In this document: one piece after another, positions 37,301 to 48,048 of the stretch
Position numbering within the stretch: position 1 is the first letter of the stretch
Layout: every line of letters begins with the position of its first letter
Assembly: GCA_947044405.1 (NCBI GenBank)
Contig: CAMRHE010000356.1
Span: forward strand, 124,001-188,000
Origin: Leptodactylus fallax
Taxonomy: Eukaryota; Chordata; Amphibia; Anura; Leptodactylidae
Direction: 5' to 3'
DNA: 64,000 nt
The notes under the pieces: model-generated
What the model saw: the letters and a program-made list of their open reading frames with translations, nothing else
Told to the model about the DNA's origin: nothing
Database searches by the model: none
Program-made: the position numbers and the translations under genes

Positions 37301-38071
37301 TTAAAGGCAATCTATCACCAGATTGAAGTATATTAATCCAGCAATACAGATAGGCCGGACTCACCTGAATGTTACTCTTTTCCCTTTGAAAATTCGCACT
37401 TCCATGTTTCATTGATATTTCATTTATATTCATTCTTACATTTCACAGCATGGAGCACCGAGAGCGGCTTTGTTGCTTGAAACTGCTATACCCCCACACT
37501 GCTCTAATACACATCCCTCCCTGAGTGACAAGGCCAGGGAGCTAAGCTGAACTTTAGCCTGGCCCTGTACTCTAGTATTCATGTCACCTGTCAGATAATT
37601 GGTGCATGTGCAGATGGAACTTCAGATTCAGAGGGAGATGCAGTACTATTCATGCGCCGATTGTGTATGAGTACACCCCAAAACAACAGGACCACAGCTT
37701 CTCACAGATGAAGAGGGATGAACAGGATGAACCTGGGAACTTCAGAGCACTTCTGTACACGCCTTGAATATCCGAAAAGGCAGCTTGAACGCAAGAATAC
37801 AGGGCCAGGTGAAAGTTCAGTTTAGCTCCATGTTTAGCCCTGTCACTCAATAAAGGAAAGGAGGCATATTAGAGCTGTGTGGGGCGTAGCAGTTTGGAGC
37901 AACGGAGCCATCCTTGGTGCTCCAAACTGCTCATTTGCATATTATGAAATAAATGAATATCTCTGTAACATTGACACAATTCATGGGGAAGAAAGTGTTG
38001 CATTCAGGTGAGCCTCACCCATCTGTGTTGCTGGTGTCATATGCTTTACCCAGGTGACAGACACCCTTTAA
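37301..38071. mobile_element. piggyBac-like foldback MITE in intron 4
   Basis: TTAAAGGCAATCTATCACC on the left and TGACAGACACCCTTTAA on the right, with TTAA at 37301-37304 and 38068-38071. Internal phrases are mirrored over hundreds of bases (for example GGAGCACCGAGAGCGG against the GGTGCTCCAAACTGC side, and AACTTTAGCCTGGCCCTGTA against CAGGGCCAGGTGAAAGTTCA). It makes up over half of intron 4 and is non-coding. Confidence 0.75.
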
Positions 38072-38442
38072 TACTTTAATACCGACAAGGGAATGTTCAG
38101 ATCATTGGCAGAGGACTGATGTGATGAAATGTTATTTACAGAAAAGGAAGTAGCTGTGTGCTTTTAATGCATAAGAGCGTTACACAATTTATTAGCTAAA
38201 GAAGATAACTGTACTCTATATTCTTATTATCTATTAGTCACATAGCACCAGCATATATTGCAGTGTTGTACAGAGAATATATTCAGTCGCATTAGTCTCT
38301 ATTACTACTGGGGCTCGCCATCTAATGCTTGCCTATATAAGGCACATACTGTGCACGCAGAACTTACTAAGGCCATTACTCTTCATTTTACAAAGCTTGT
38401 CTGCAGTCCGCAGTTTGTCAGTAAACTTTCCGTTTATACCAG

Positions 38443-38576
38443 GCAGCGCTTTGCTGGATGTTGGCGAAAGCATGAAACAAATGGCAGAAGTGAAGGACTC
38501 TCTCGATATTAATGTCAAGCAGAACTTCATTGATCCTCTGCAGTCCTTACAAGACAAAGACTTGAAAGAAATTGTG
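38443..38576 (+). CDS. SH3GL3: SH3GL3 exon 5 (BAR domain)
   Basis: 134 bases: [20 protein letters not shown] then [20 protein letters not shown] and KEIV, phase 0 at the end. The acceptor is TTTATACCAG and the donor GTG|GTACGT. Only the GTG|GTACGT split keeps frame with exon 6, giving Val-Tyr-His-Leu at the junction where, from memory, mammalian A3 has Gly-His-His-Leu. Confidence 0.95.
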
Positions 38577-39380
38577 GTACGTATCCATCACTTACCAGAT
38601 GCTACTCATATTATGTATCCCAGGGGAAAGCTGCATATGAAACCATGTATACAATATGACATTTAGGCAGAATGCTACCCAAATTGCTGTTTTCCATCTA
38701 CAAACATGTGGTACTTATCCACTGGATAGGGGATAAATATTTTTTTTTGATAATATTGTGAGCAAAGCCACAAGGGGATCCAATTGAAAAGCCGTTCACT
38801 TTAGATAATTGTAGATAAACACCTATTCCTTCCATCACTACCAGCAGCACATCCTCAGCTTGGCTGAGCATGCAGGTGTTCTCAGTAAGGGTAGGGAGAA
38901 AACCTTCCAGATAGCTCTGAAATCCACAATGCTCAACTATTCTTATCCTTGACAACTTCCATCACTGAAAAGTCTGGATTCCTTTTGCATATTACATGGT
39001 CGTCCAGTCCTTAAGAAAATGGCAGGCTTGCCCGATATTTATCTAATGTGTATGGACACCTAAAATGGAATGTCACATCAGAAAGTTTAATGTTGAATTT
39101 TTGGTTATCTTTTTTATTTCCTATGTCAATATCTATATTTAAAAAGAAATCCCACCATGCGGCCTCACCTACTCATCAATGGATAGATGTCATAGATATT
39201 TCTGCCTAAAATACCCCTAGAATACAACATGCTCAGCAGATATTTTAATCCTTTTTTTTAATGTTTTTGTCTGCAATGTAGATTAGTTTTACAGGGCCTA
39301 ATATTTATGTTCCGAAGATTCTTGTTCTCATAGTCTAAATCAATTGCATTTCTGATTTTTCTCTTGTTCCTGATCTTTAG

Positions 39381-39539
39381 TATCATTTGAAAAAGCTGGA
39401 AGGCCGCCGCTTAGATTATGATTATAAGAAAAAACGACAAGGAAAGATTCCAGATGAAGAAATTCGACAAGCAGTGGAAAAATTTGAAGAATCTAAAGAA
39501 CTAGCGGAACGAAGCATGTTTAATTTTCTAGAAAATGAT
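39381..39539 (+). CDS. SH3GL3: SH3GL3 exon 6 (BAR domain)
   Basis: Fifty-three codons, phase 0 both ends: [53 protein letters not shown]. The acceptor is TGATCTTTAG and the donor GAT|GTAAGT. The basic run [14 protein letters not shown] lies near the tip of the BAR dimer and is conserved in all endophilin-A paralogues. The following intron 6 is 14.5 kb, much larger than its neighbours because of mobile-element insertions. Confidence 0.96.
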
Positions 39540-40009
39540 GTAAGTATAGAATGTGCTATCGGAAATGCATGCTTATGTGTTCTTAAAGGGGTATTCCCAT
39601 CTGCACATTTACGCCATATCCACAGAATATGCCATAAATCCACCTCTGGGACCAACACCTATCTTTAGAACAGGGGTCCTCTGATGGTAATCTCACAAGT
39701 GCTGGGAGTGGAGAAGTGGCTGTGCTTTTGATGATCTCTCCATTCATTTAATGATCATCTTAGAGCAAAGTTGGAACCACTGTATTGATAAAGTAGTAGG
39801 TGTATGTCTATATCTAGATATAGCAGATAACAGCAAGAATTACTGATCCCTCCGTCACGCCCCCACAAGTTTCCAGACTGTTTTTTTAACCTGTTGTAAA
39901 TAACTTCTCTACTTAGATTGCAAAAAAATTTTTTTTTTTTAAGGACTCTAAAATGCTTTGAAAACCATGTGTATAAAAATCTGTTAATTTTCAGTTCTTG
40001 TATCACACC

Positions 40010-40140
40010 ATGTCTGATGAAGGGAGCGAGTACTCCTGAAAGCTTACTTATAAATATACTCAGTTAGCCTCTAAAAGGTATCGCCTGATTTCTTCACTCT
40101 TCCACTACTTTCAATGGCTAACACGGTACAACATTATACT
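40010..40140. repeat. Dispersed repeat (CTGATGAAGGGAGCGAG…)
   Basis: Contains GTCTGATGAAGGGAGCGAGT, then CTGAAAGCTTACT, then AGGTATCGCCTGATTTCTTC and CAATGGCTAACACGGTAC. The middle phrase recurs as the 33-bp insertion at 23626-23658. The style resembles retroelement ends found in many vertebrates, but the class is not certain. Confidence 0.5.
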
Positions 40141-40571
40141 ACTATATCTAGATATACAGTGCACGCACAGCAATAGGTTATACAGTCACATACAGCCATA
40201 CTACAAAGTTCCTGTTAGGCAGGAAAGGATGATTTAAGTGACAGCTATTGTGGGTGTTAGGAAATAATTGCCTTCTTTAATGTATGTGATAACAATCGTG
40301 TACTCATGAGCAGAGTACAATATGTAATTCATCATCATGTGTAACACGTCATTACGTCAATGAAATCATGATCCTTACTGCAGAATGCTGCTTATGTTGT
40401 GTTCACTTCAATAGATATTAAGACTGATGTATTATTCAATTTATTTTCTCCCTTGAGAACAAACTAATTGAGTATGTGGAATTCAGCAAGCCTGACTCTT
40501 CCATACACCCTCATACTTAGTAGATGGTCAGCTGGGTTTGGCTAACATTTATCTAATATATGTGGCCACCT

Positions 40572-40792
40572 TAAGGCTGAGGCCCCACGTTGCGGAAACA
40601 GTTTATTGTTGCAGATTTTGCTGTGCTCTTTTGGACCAAAGCCAGGAGTGGTTTGAGCAGAAGGGAGAAGTATAAGAACTTCCTATATATTTCCCATTCC
40701 TTCCTTAGCCATTCTTGACTTTGGCTTAAACAAAACGCAGCAAAATATGCAACAAAAAAAGCTGTGTTTCCGCAACGTGGGGCCTCAGCCTA
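40572..40792. mobile_element. Palindromic MITE, family GGCTGAGGCCCCAC, copy B
   Basis: TAAGGCTGAGGCCCCACGTT at the left and AACGTGGGGCCTCAGCCTAA at the right are near-exact complements, and the two arms pair along most of their ~110 bp. This is the most complete of the three copies. It lies in intron 6. Confidence 0.85.
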
Positions 40793-41087
40793 AAAGGATT
40801 TTGGGCATAACCATATTTAAATTTGTAAAAATTCAAAAATTAAACATTTTTACATATATAAACAGTTACAAATTTTCAAAGATTTTCTTTAATAATCTTT
40901 AATACTGAGTGCAGGATCTTTCCATTGTTACTTGTGAGAAACCCGGCCATGATTTCCTTATTGAGGCCAGGTTATCAGGCAGGGACACTACATGTATGAG
41001 AAGATAATCTGGCCACAATAAGGAAATCACGGCTGGGTTTCTGATAAGTCCTAGACCATAGAAAGTTCCTGCATTCATGGTTATATA

Positions 41088-42715
41088 CAGTACAGACCAA
41101 AAGTTTGGACACACTTTCTCATTCCAAGAGTTTTCTGTATTTTCATGACTATAAAAATTGTAGATTCACACTGAAGGCATCAAAACTATGAATTAACACA
41201 TGTGGAATTATATACTTAACAAAAAAGTGTGAAACAACTGAAGATATGTCTTATATTCTAGGTTCTTCAAAGTAGCCACCTTTTGCTTTGATTACTGCTT
41301 TGCACACTCTTGGCATTCTCTTGATGAGCTTCAAGAGGTAGTCACCTGAAATGGTCTTCCAACAGTCTTGAAGGAGTTCCCAGAGATGCTTAGCACTTGT
41401 TGGCCCTTTTGCCTTCACTCTGCGGTCCAGCTCACCCCAAACCATCTCGATTGGGTTCAGGTTTGGTGACTGTGGAGGCCAGGTCATCTGGCGTAGCACC
41501 CCATCACTCTCCTTCTTGGTCAAATAGCCCTTACACAGTCTGGAGGTGTGTTTGGGGTCATTGTCCTGTTGAAAAATAAATGATGGTCCAACTAAACGCA
41601 AACCGGATGGAATAGCATGCCGCTGCAAGATGCTGTGGTAACCATGCTGGTTCAGTATTCCTTCAATTTTGAATAAATCCCCAACAGTGTCACCAGCAAA
41701 TCACCCCCACACCATCACACCTCCTCCTCCATGCTTCACGGTGGGAACCAGGCATGTAGAGTCCATTCATTCATCTTTTCTGTGTCGCACAAAGACACGG
41801 TGGTTGGAACCAAAGATCTCAAATTTGGACTCATCAGACCAAAGCACAGATTTCTACAGGTCTAATGTCCATTCCTTGTGTTCTTTAGACCAAACAAGTC
41901 TCTTCTGCTTGTTGCCTGTCCTTAGCAGTGATTTCCTAGCAGCTATTTTACCATGAAGGCCTGCTGCACACAGTCTCCTCTTAACAGTTGTTGTAGAGAT
42001 GTGTCTGCTGCTAGAACTCTGTGTGGCATTGACCTGGTCTCTAATCTGAGCTGCTGTTAACCTGCGATTTCTGAGGCTGGTGACTCGGATGAACTTATCC
42101 TCCGCAGCAGAGGTGACTCTTGGTCTTCCTTTCCTGGGGCGGTCCTCATGTGAGCCAGTTTCTTTGTAGCGCTTGATGGTTTTGGCCACTACACTTGGGG
42201 ACACTTTCAAAGTTTTCCCTATTTTTCGGACTGACTGACCTTCATTTCTTAAAGTAATGATGGCCACTCGTTTTTCTTTACTTAGCTGCTTTTTTTCTTG
42301 CCATAATACAAATTCTAACACTCCATTCAGTAGGACTATCAGCTGTGTATCCATCTGACTTCTGAACAACACAACTGATGGTCCCAACCCCATTTATAAG
42401 GCAAGAAATCCCACTTATTAAACCTGACAGGGCACACCTGTGAAATGAAAACCATTTCAGGTGACTACCTCTTGAAGCTCATCAAGAGAATGCCAAGAGA
42501 GTGCAAAGCAGTAATCCAAGCAAAAGGTGGCTACTTTGAAGAACCTAGAATATAAGACATATTTTCAGTTGTTTCACACTTTCTTAAGTATATAATTCCA
42601 CATGTGTTAATTCATAGTTTTGATGCCTTCAGTGTGAATCTACAATTTTTATAGTCATGAAAATACAGAAAACTCTTGGAATGAGAAGGTGTGTCCAAAC
42701 TTTTGGTCTGTACTG
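41088..42715 (-). mobile_element. Tc1/mariner-like transposon, copy 3
   Basis: A 1628-bp element with TA at 41086-41087 and 42716-42717 and ends CAGTACAGACCAAAAGTTTG and its complement. The inverted repeats are unusually long, 41088-41355 and 42451-42715. The inner part of the left repeat is the 3' end of the minus-strand transposase frame, so the right repeat carries a mirror copy of the last ~35 codons. Confidence 0.95.
41251..42393 (-). pseudogene. Tc1-like transposase with three nonsense codons
   Basis: One reading frame spans the whole region, with stops at 41856-41854 (TAG), 41769-41767 (TGA) and 41703-41701 (TGA) and no frameshift. An N-terminal HTH region (LSKEKRVAIITLRNEGQSVR) is followed by [48 protein letters not shown] and NPIEMVWGELDRRVK, with all three catalytic acids recognisable. 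The N-terminus before LSKEKR is irregular and the true start may be lost. The frame ends at 41251 after AKGGYFEEPRI. Confidence 0.93.
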
Positions 42716-43248
42716 TATATTGGCAACCGATCAAGACAATAGACTATCACCACTAAGATAGAGGAAATCTTTAAAAAATATATAATAATTATATTATATT
42801 TTCATTATATAATTTTTATATTATTATGTTCATGGGAAAACCCCTTTAAGATTCTCAAATAAAATGTACCTATCGCTTGACACCCTGCACTGACACAATT
42901 GAATAAACCGGTGTAACAGGCCAGAGTATACCCTCAGTCCAGACTATACCTGGGGTTAAAGTGGCCTAGGCTTGATTATTCCCCGGATTATAAATTAGCC
43001 TAGGCCAATTCATACCCCTCAGGCCATATTATACCCCCGTCACTAGCTTTAAGTGATATAAACTTAACTTACACATACTTAACTTACCAGACAAAGCTGA
43101 ATCCCCAATAAAATGTTAAAAAATTAAGTGAGAAAGCTGACTTAAATGTTAAAATTCTAAACACATAGACTTTTATTACTTCAACCAGAAAAACTTGACT
43201 GTTCATAATATAATATAAATCATAACGTCTTGAAACTTCAACTTATAA

Positions 43249-43552
43249 AGGTGTCTTTACATGGGGCGATTATCAGCTGATTATGGATCACCTGATCAGT
43301 GCATGAAGTGTCATACACTGATCAGGTGACCTGGAGGACCCGCGGGGTTTGGAGACAGCGTGAAATTCAAAAGCTGCATCCAGAGAAGCAAGAAATGGCT
43401 GCTGGCGGAGACGAGGAGGGTCAGGACATGCTGGGCGGTGAGTATGTAAATTTTTTTTTTTTCAGCAATTTCTCATTAGCGCTAAGTCACTTATCGCTCA
43501 ATGCAAGGGACAACAAATCGCCCAATACTCGTCCCGTGTATCGGGACCTTTA
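43249..43552. mobile_element. MITE-like insertion inside the Ginger1 relic
   Basis: GTGTCTTTACATGGGGCGAT at the left is mirrored by CCCGTGTATCGGGACCTTTACAC-type sequence at the right. A second internal palindrome, CACCTGATCAGTG and CACTGATCAGGTG, lies near 43289-43330. There is no clear target duplication, so the exact ends are approximate. Confidence 0.5.
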
Positions 43553-43583
43553 CACTAGCAAGTCCTTGCTACAATATAAACGT

Positions 43584-44854
43584 TTAAAGGGAAACACTGC
43601 TAACAACATTAAAATGATGATGCTTGTTTTCAAGATAAAGTGCATGTTCTGTTGTTGACTGCTGACTGAAGCTTGCAGGATATGTCGACCAATCCATGGA
43701 GTCACTGACATTCGTATAGATGATGATGTCGCAACTCAACAGATTTGCTGTGGCCATGATCTCTGCATCAGTTTCCCAGACTCCATCATGAGACACACCA
43801 TTCATTCACATTTTGGTTCAAGTAGTCCTGTAGTTTTTTTGTCAAGTCAGTTTTCATGTGGTGGATAACTATCTCTGAGAAGGGAGTGGTTGTCCTTCTG
43901 TTCCTGTCAGGATGTAGCAGATGGCCCTGAAGTAGCAGTTGCCATCACCTTTGGTTTTATATGTACGCCGTGCTTGTCCAAAGTCCCTTGTGCATCCATA
44001 GTATACAACCCTACCAAACGTAAGGTTAGATAAAATAAGATACTTCCTTACTGAACTAGGTAGTGGGTTGAAAGTCTTAGTTTCATGTGTTTCTGTGTGG
44101 CAGTCACTGGGACAATCATCATGAGACTGGGGTGGTGAAGAAGTCTCTTCATCCTGGTAAATCTTAAGGTTGCTGGCGTGGTAGGTGTTGCTCTATATCT
44201 TGCCAGTCTTATTGTTCTTAAGTTTCACTCGTCCCCTGGTCAAGGATTCCACAAGTAGGGTCCAATCCAGCGTGGTTCCATCTTCGAACCCATGCGATGA
44301 ATACCGTGATGATTCTTGATATAAGCGATGGTGCCAGCAGTGATTTCTTTGTTGCTGTTGTGTCAGCAATCAAAGGCGCGCTTCTGGTGTTCCTGGGCAG
44401 AGTGGATGTTGGTACTGATGGTTGAACGGAGCTTTTTAAGAATGGTTGTCAGTGTATTTAGCACATCAGGGTTGGCATAATCTGAAATGGGCATGGGGTC
44501 CACAGTGTCATTTTCTGAGGGATTGAGGTCCATAGGAAGCTTGGCTTTCCATCCATAAATGACCTCAAATGGAGTGCACTTGGTTGAGGCATGAACAAAT
44601 GTGTGATAGGCAAACAGAACACCAGGGATGAACTGATCCCAGTTGTTACCTTGGTCATTGACAAGCTTACTAAGAGAGTCTTTGAGTGTTCGATTGTCGT
44701 GTTCCTGTTGGCCATATTTTTGTGGGTGGTAGGCAGATGAAATGTGATGATCTGTTTGAAAATGCTCCATCAGGTTGTCGATCGAGTTCATGATTGTCAA
44801 ACGTTTGGTGTCATAGAGATCAGAGAGAAACATATATAAAAAGTTACTATGCAC
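43584..44854 (-). pseudogene. Ginger1 transposase remnant: integrase C-part, GPY motif, OTU-like protease
   Basis: From 44854 the frame reads SAYHPQKYGQQEHDNRTLKD, keeping the third catalytic Glu of the integrase (GAA, 44704-44702), then NNWDQFIPGVLFAYHTFVHA and TPFEVIYG as in Ty3/gypsy integrases. After a stop, RWIGPY gives the GPY/F module. A shifted frame then carries TKGDGNCYFRAICYILTG, the OTU nucleophile motif with Cys at 43937-43935. The domain ends with GVWETDAEIMATANLLSCDI and YLENKHHHFNVV, including the presumed catalytic His at 43616-43614. Several frameshifts and stops separate these blocks. The first two catalytic Asp and the zinc-binding N-terminus are absent. Confidence 0.88.
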
Positions 44855-45629
44855 TGTTGGGACAGCGCCATCTAAATGTAAAGCACTGTACTGTAATTTC
44901 CAACAAGAGGAAGCAGCTATATGTATAACTATGATAAAAAAAAAAAAAAGATCTGCACACTTTTCAACAAATTAGAGACAGGGTGAGAAAACCAGTGAAG
45001 TGATAACATTATGGCCTGGAGGGATATATTCCTGGTGTAGGCTATTTTACACCACCAGGTATAAAGTTTATCCCCACGTTAGAGGGGTATATTCTAGCCT
45101 GCAGGGGTATAGTTTGGCCTAGGCTATTTTATACCCAGGGTACAGTTTATCTCCGGGGTATACTTTGGCTTGGGCCAAACTATACCCGGGCTTAATCTGG
45201 GCGGGGATTAATTTGGCCTGTTACATCGGGATTCTATTAAAATATGACAATCATTAGAAACAGGAGAATTCCTATAAACGTGGATTGAGGTTACATTAAA
45301 TGACACAGTGTCAAAATGTCTGATTATTCAATGTATGCTAAAAGAATAGGTTCACCAAAATAAAGGCAGAAATAGAAGTGACCTGGTTTTGTAAGAGGGA
45401 CATTTCCATAGAAGCTATATTAAGAGTGCCGCCTGCCTGCTTGTCTGCGTGTCTGATAAGGAGTGAATTAGATTACACATGCATCAATACTATTGACCTG
45501 CATCCATAAAACAAGCTTATTAAGGTGTGTTCATTAGGGAAAGCTCAGATCTGACTGCATCCTGCACGAAAAAATAAAAAGCTGGATTCACAGGGGGAAC
45601 TTACTAAAGTGGCTGAATTTAAAGTCTAG

Positions 45630-45830
45630 TCTAAGGCTAAGACCCCACGTAGTGAAGCGCAGCAAAAAAAAAAAAAACGCTGCTGAAAAAAAACATGGTG
45701 GAAATGCATTGCGTTTTTTTCTGCAGCATTTTTTTACTGAAAATCTGCAGAGTTTTCCACTGCAGACTATCTGCTCCTTTTATACCTATACGGAAAACGC
45801 AATTGTTTCCACAGTGTTTCCCCTGCCCTT
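45630..45830. repeat. Dispersed repeat related to the palindromic MITE family
   Basis: CTAAGGCTAAGACCCCACGT with GCAGCAAAAAAA, GCGTTTTTTTCTGCAGCA and TATACCTATACGGAAAACGC. Similar wording occurs at 11400-11560, 52840-53150 and 58655-58760. It has poly-A and poly-T runs and no coding potential. Confidence 0.5.
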
Positions 45831-46168
45831 TCCATAGATTTATATGCACATACGGTAGTAGCTAAGTTAAGTAGCTGGAGAATTAAACCTACTGTATTTC
45901 TTCAATAAGAAACATTACAAAGTTTCTTATATTCACTTGTACTATTCATTTATGATGAGTTGTTTTATAATTGGAGGTATACTCTGAATTTACACTGTTA
46001 GTAAATGCAGGCCATTGTGTTTTATTTAAAAAAAACTGCTCCCAAATGTTATTTCAATAGCAAACTCTTTTGAAGTCTGCATACATAGTTTTTTAATCTT
46101 TAGAATTTTTCAAGCATTTTTGGGGTTCTGTAACTTTTATACTAATGTAGCAAAGTTTAACCTGACAC

Positions 46169-46392
46169 TAAGGCTGAGGCCCCACATTGTGGAAACGCAA
46201 CTTTTTTTGTTTCAGATTTTGTTGCGGTTTTTTGAGCCAAAGCCAACAATGGCTACAAAAAGAATGGAAAATATATAGAAAGTTCTTATACTTCTACCTT
46301 CTGCTCAATCCACTCCTGGCTTTGGCTCAAAAAACTGCAACAAAATCTGCAACAAAAAAAGCTGCTTTTCCAAAACGTGGGGCCATAGCCTA
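46169..46392. mobile_element. Palindromic MITE, family GGCTGAGGCCCCAC, copy C
   Basis: TAAGGCTGAGGCCCCACATT at the left and AACGTGGGGCCATAGCCTAA at the right, with mirrored inner arms (TTTGAGCCAAAGCC against GGCTTTGGCTCAAA). Non-coding, in intron 6. Confidence 0.8.
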
Positions 46393-46846
46393 AATGTTGC
46401 AGCAGTGTTAACTTTTTTAATGGCTTTTGTTATTTAAAGGTTATTTCCATCTTGGCTAATCATGACTGAGGAGGGAATAGCCGGCCACAAGTCCTGACCA
46501 CCAAGGCGTTGCTGTTTCACATAGAGGTGAATGGGAGCTACAGAAACAGCATGGCACAGTTGAACTAAACTGTTTCTGTAGATCCACAGTTACAGTTATG
46601 GCATAGTGTGCTTACACTGTTTCTGTAGCTCCCATTCACCTCTGTGGGAATTATGGAAACAGCCTAGAACAGCACCGCTTGGCTGTCTCCATATGTTCTG
46701 TATTGTCAAGTTAAACCTTGCTACATCTCTATATTTCTTTGTAACTCAGCATGCTCTAGATATGAAATATTTTTTCCATAGGCTTCTCTATAAGACTTCA
46801 AAAATGGCAATTTATTTTTAAAATGTCAAAAGTTGAAAAACACCAT

Positions 46847-47654
46847 TTAAAGGGGTTTTTCCAGGCAAAAAAATCTTTTTTTAAGAAAAGGTTTGTTAGT
46901 GCTATTAATGGGTTAATAAGTGCAATCAAATACCTTTAGCAGTGTTTTGAGTGATTTCTGGGTTTCTCTGGGAGCTCCTGGCATCCCCTGCATTTGTTTA
47001 AATGATGTCGCTTCCTCCTGAGTAGCTTTCACACTTCCTCCCTCTCACTCCCCCCCTTCCTCTCTCACTCCCTTACACCCCCTCTCTATCTCCCTAGCTA
47101 TCCCGCCCACTACTAGCCCTGCCCAACTAACTAACTCAGCCCACCCCCCACACCACATCATACTTACCTGTCTTCCTCTTTAGACTTCCCTTCTGGAACA
47201 GCTCCTCCTTTTCTCGCTCTCCTGGCTGTGCACAGGCTGGAGATGCCTGTTCAGTAGAGATAGCACCTCTGACGGCGCGTGCACTGACCGTAAGTGCCTC
47301 TGACACCTGCGCAGTAGAGATGGCACTCTATCTCTAATGCTCATGTGTCGGAGACACCTCTGGCCTGCACAAGCGCTAGCAGAGTTAAAAAAGAGGAGGA
47401 GCAATTCCCAGAGAAGAAGACATGTATGTATGATGGGATGGAGGAGGGGGGAGTATTGGTGATGCTCTGCTTCGGAAACGGGGGAAACGGAACGTCACCG
47501 GATTATCAGAAAGTGTGCCTGGGGCAGTCACATGACCACCACAGGGATATGGGTAATTATACATTTTTTTTAAACAAAGTAAATTAGAAGTTAGGCAGAG
47601 GAGAAGGTTTAGTTTAGAGGTTAATTTTGATTTTATCCCGGACAACCCCTTTAA
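46847..47654. mobile_element. piggyBac-like MITE (TTAA-flanked)
   Basis: TTAAAGGGGTTTTTCCAGGC at the left and CCGGACAACCCCTTTAA at the right are inverted repeats bounded by TTAA (46847-46850, 47651-47654). Internally there is a C-rich stretch (47040-47160) and an inverted pair of CAGTAGAGAT/ATCTCTACTG-type phrases. No transposase. Confidence 0.78.
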
Positions 47655-48048
47655 ATCTGTTGAAACATGGAGTTTTTCTAACATATGTTTATACGATTTC
47701 AAGGCACACAGCTTCTGAGTGAGGACATATGAGGCCAATATGATTGATTCTGTTTCCGAGAATCTTGTTGTAATGTAAACTGAATGATGTCCTGTATGAT
47801 CTATTTCATCAATATGCATAACTCACTGCTTTCAATGCGTTTCTGCAATTAATATTAAAAGCATCCTCAGAATTGCCAGACACATTAATATTCATTTATA
47901 AAATTTCCATGGGCTATAAATACAAGCCAAAATGCATATCTAATATTTAAAGAGCTAGTAATGGAATTGTTTATTTGCCTAGTATTAAAAAAAAAAATCT
48001 TAAAATCTTGGATGCAGCTAAATTACAGCACGGTGTAGAAGCCATATA

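Larger units (their letters stand above)
42912..45225 (-). mobile_element. Ginger1-type DNA transposon relic (integrase-like transposase with OTU protease)
   Basis: The ends are TGTAACAGGCCA… and …TGGCCTGTTACA, with inverted repeats of roughly 130 bp built from mirrored TATACCC/GGGTATA and TAGCCTAGGCC phrases. The left flank is CCGG (42908-42911) and the right flank TCGG (45226-45229), a CCGG target duplication with one C-to-T change. TGT…ACA ends, CCGG targets, an integrase-like protein with GPY and a C-terminal OTU domain together define the published Ginger1 group (established knowledge). Internal deletion has removed the N-terminal half of the transposase, and a MITE sits in the interior (43249-43552). 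Confidence 0.85.

Noticed and set aside
39387..39668. A 93-codon frame extending through SH3GL3 exon 6 into the intron
   Set aside because: The GAT|GTAAGT donor at 39540 and phase agreement with exon 7 show that the part beyond 39539 is intronic.
44363..44854. Ty3/gypsy LTR retrotransposon or endogenous retrovirus integrase
   Set aside because: No LTRs, gag or reverse transcriptase are seen; instead there are inverted ends, a CCGG-type duplication and an OTU domain, which fit a Ginger1 DNA transposon.
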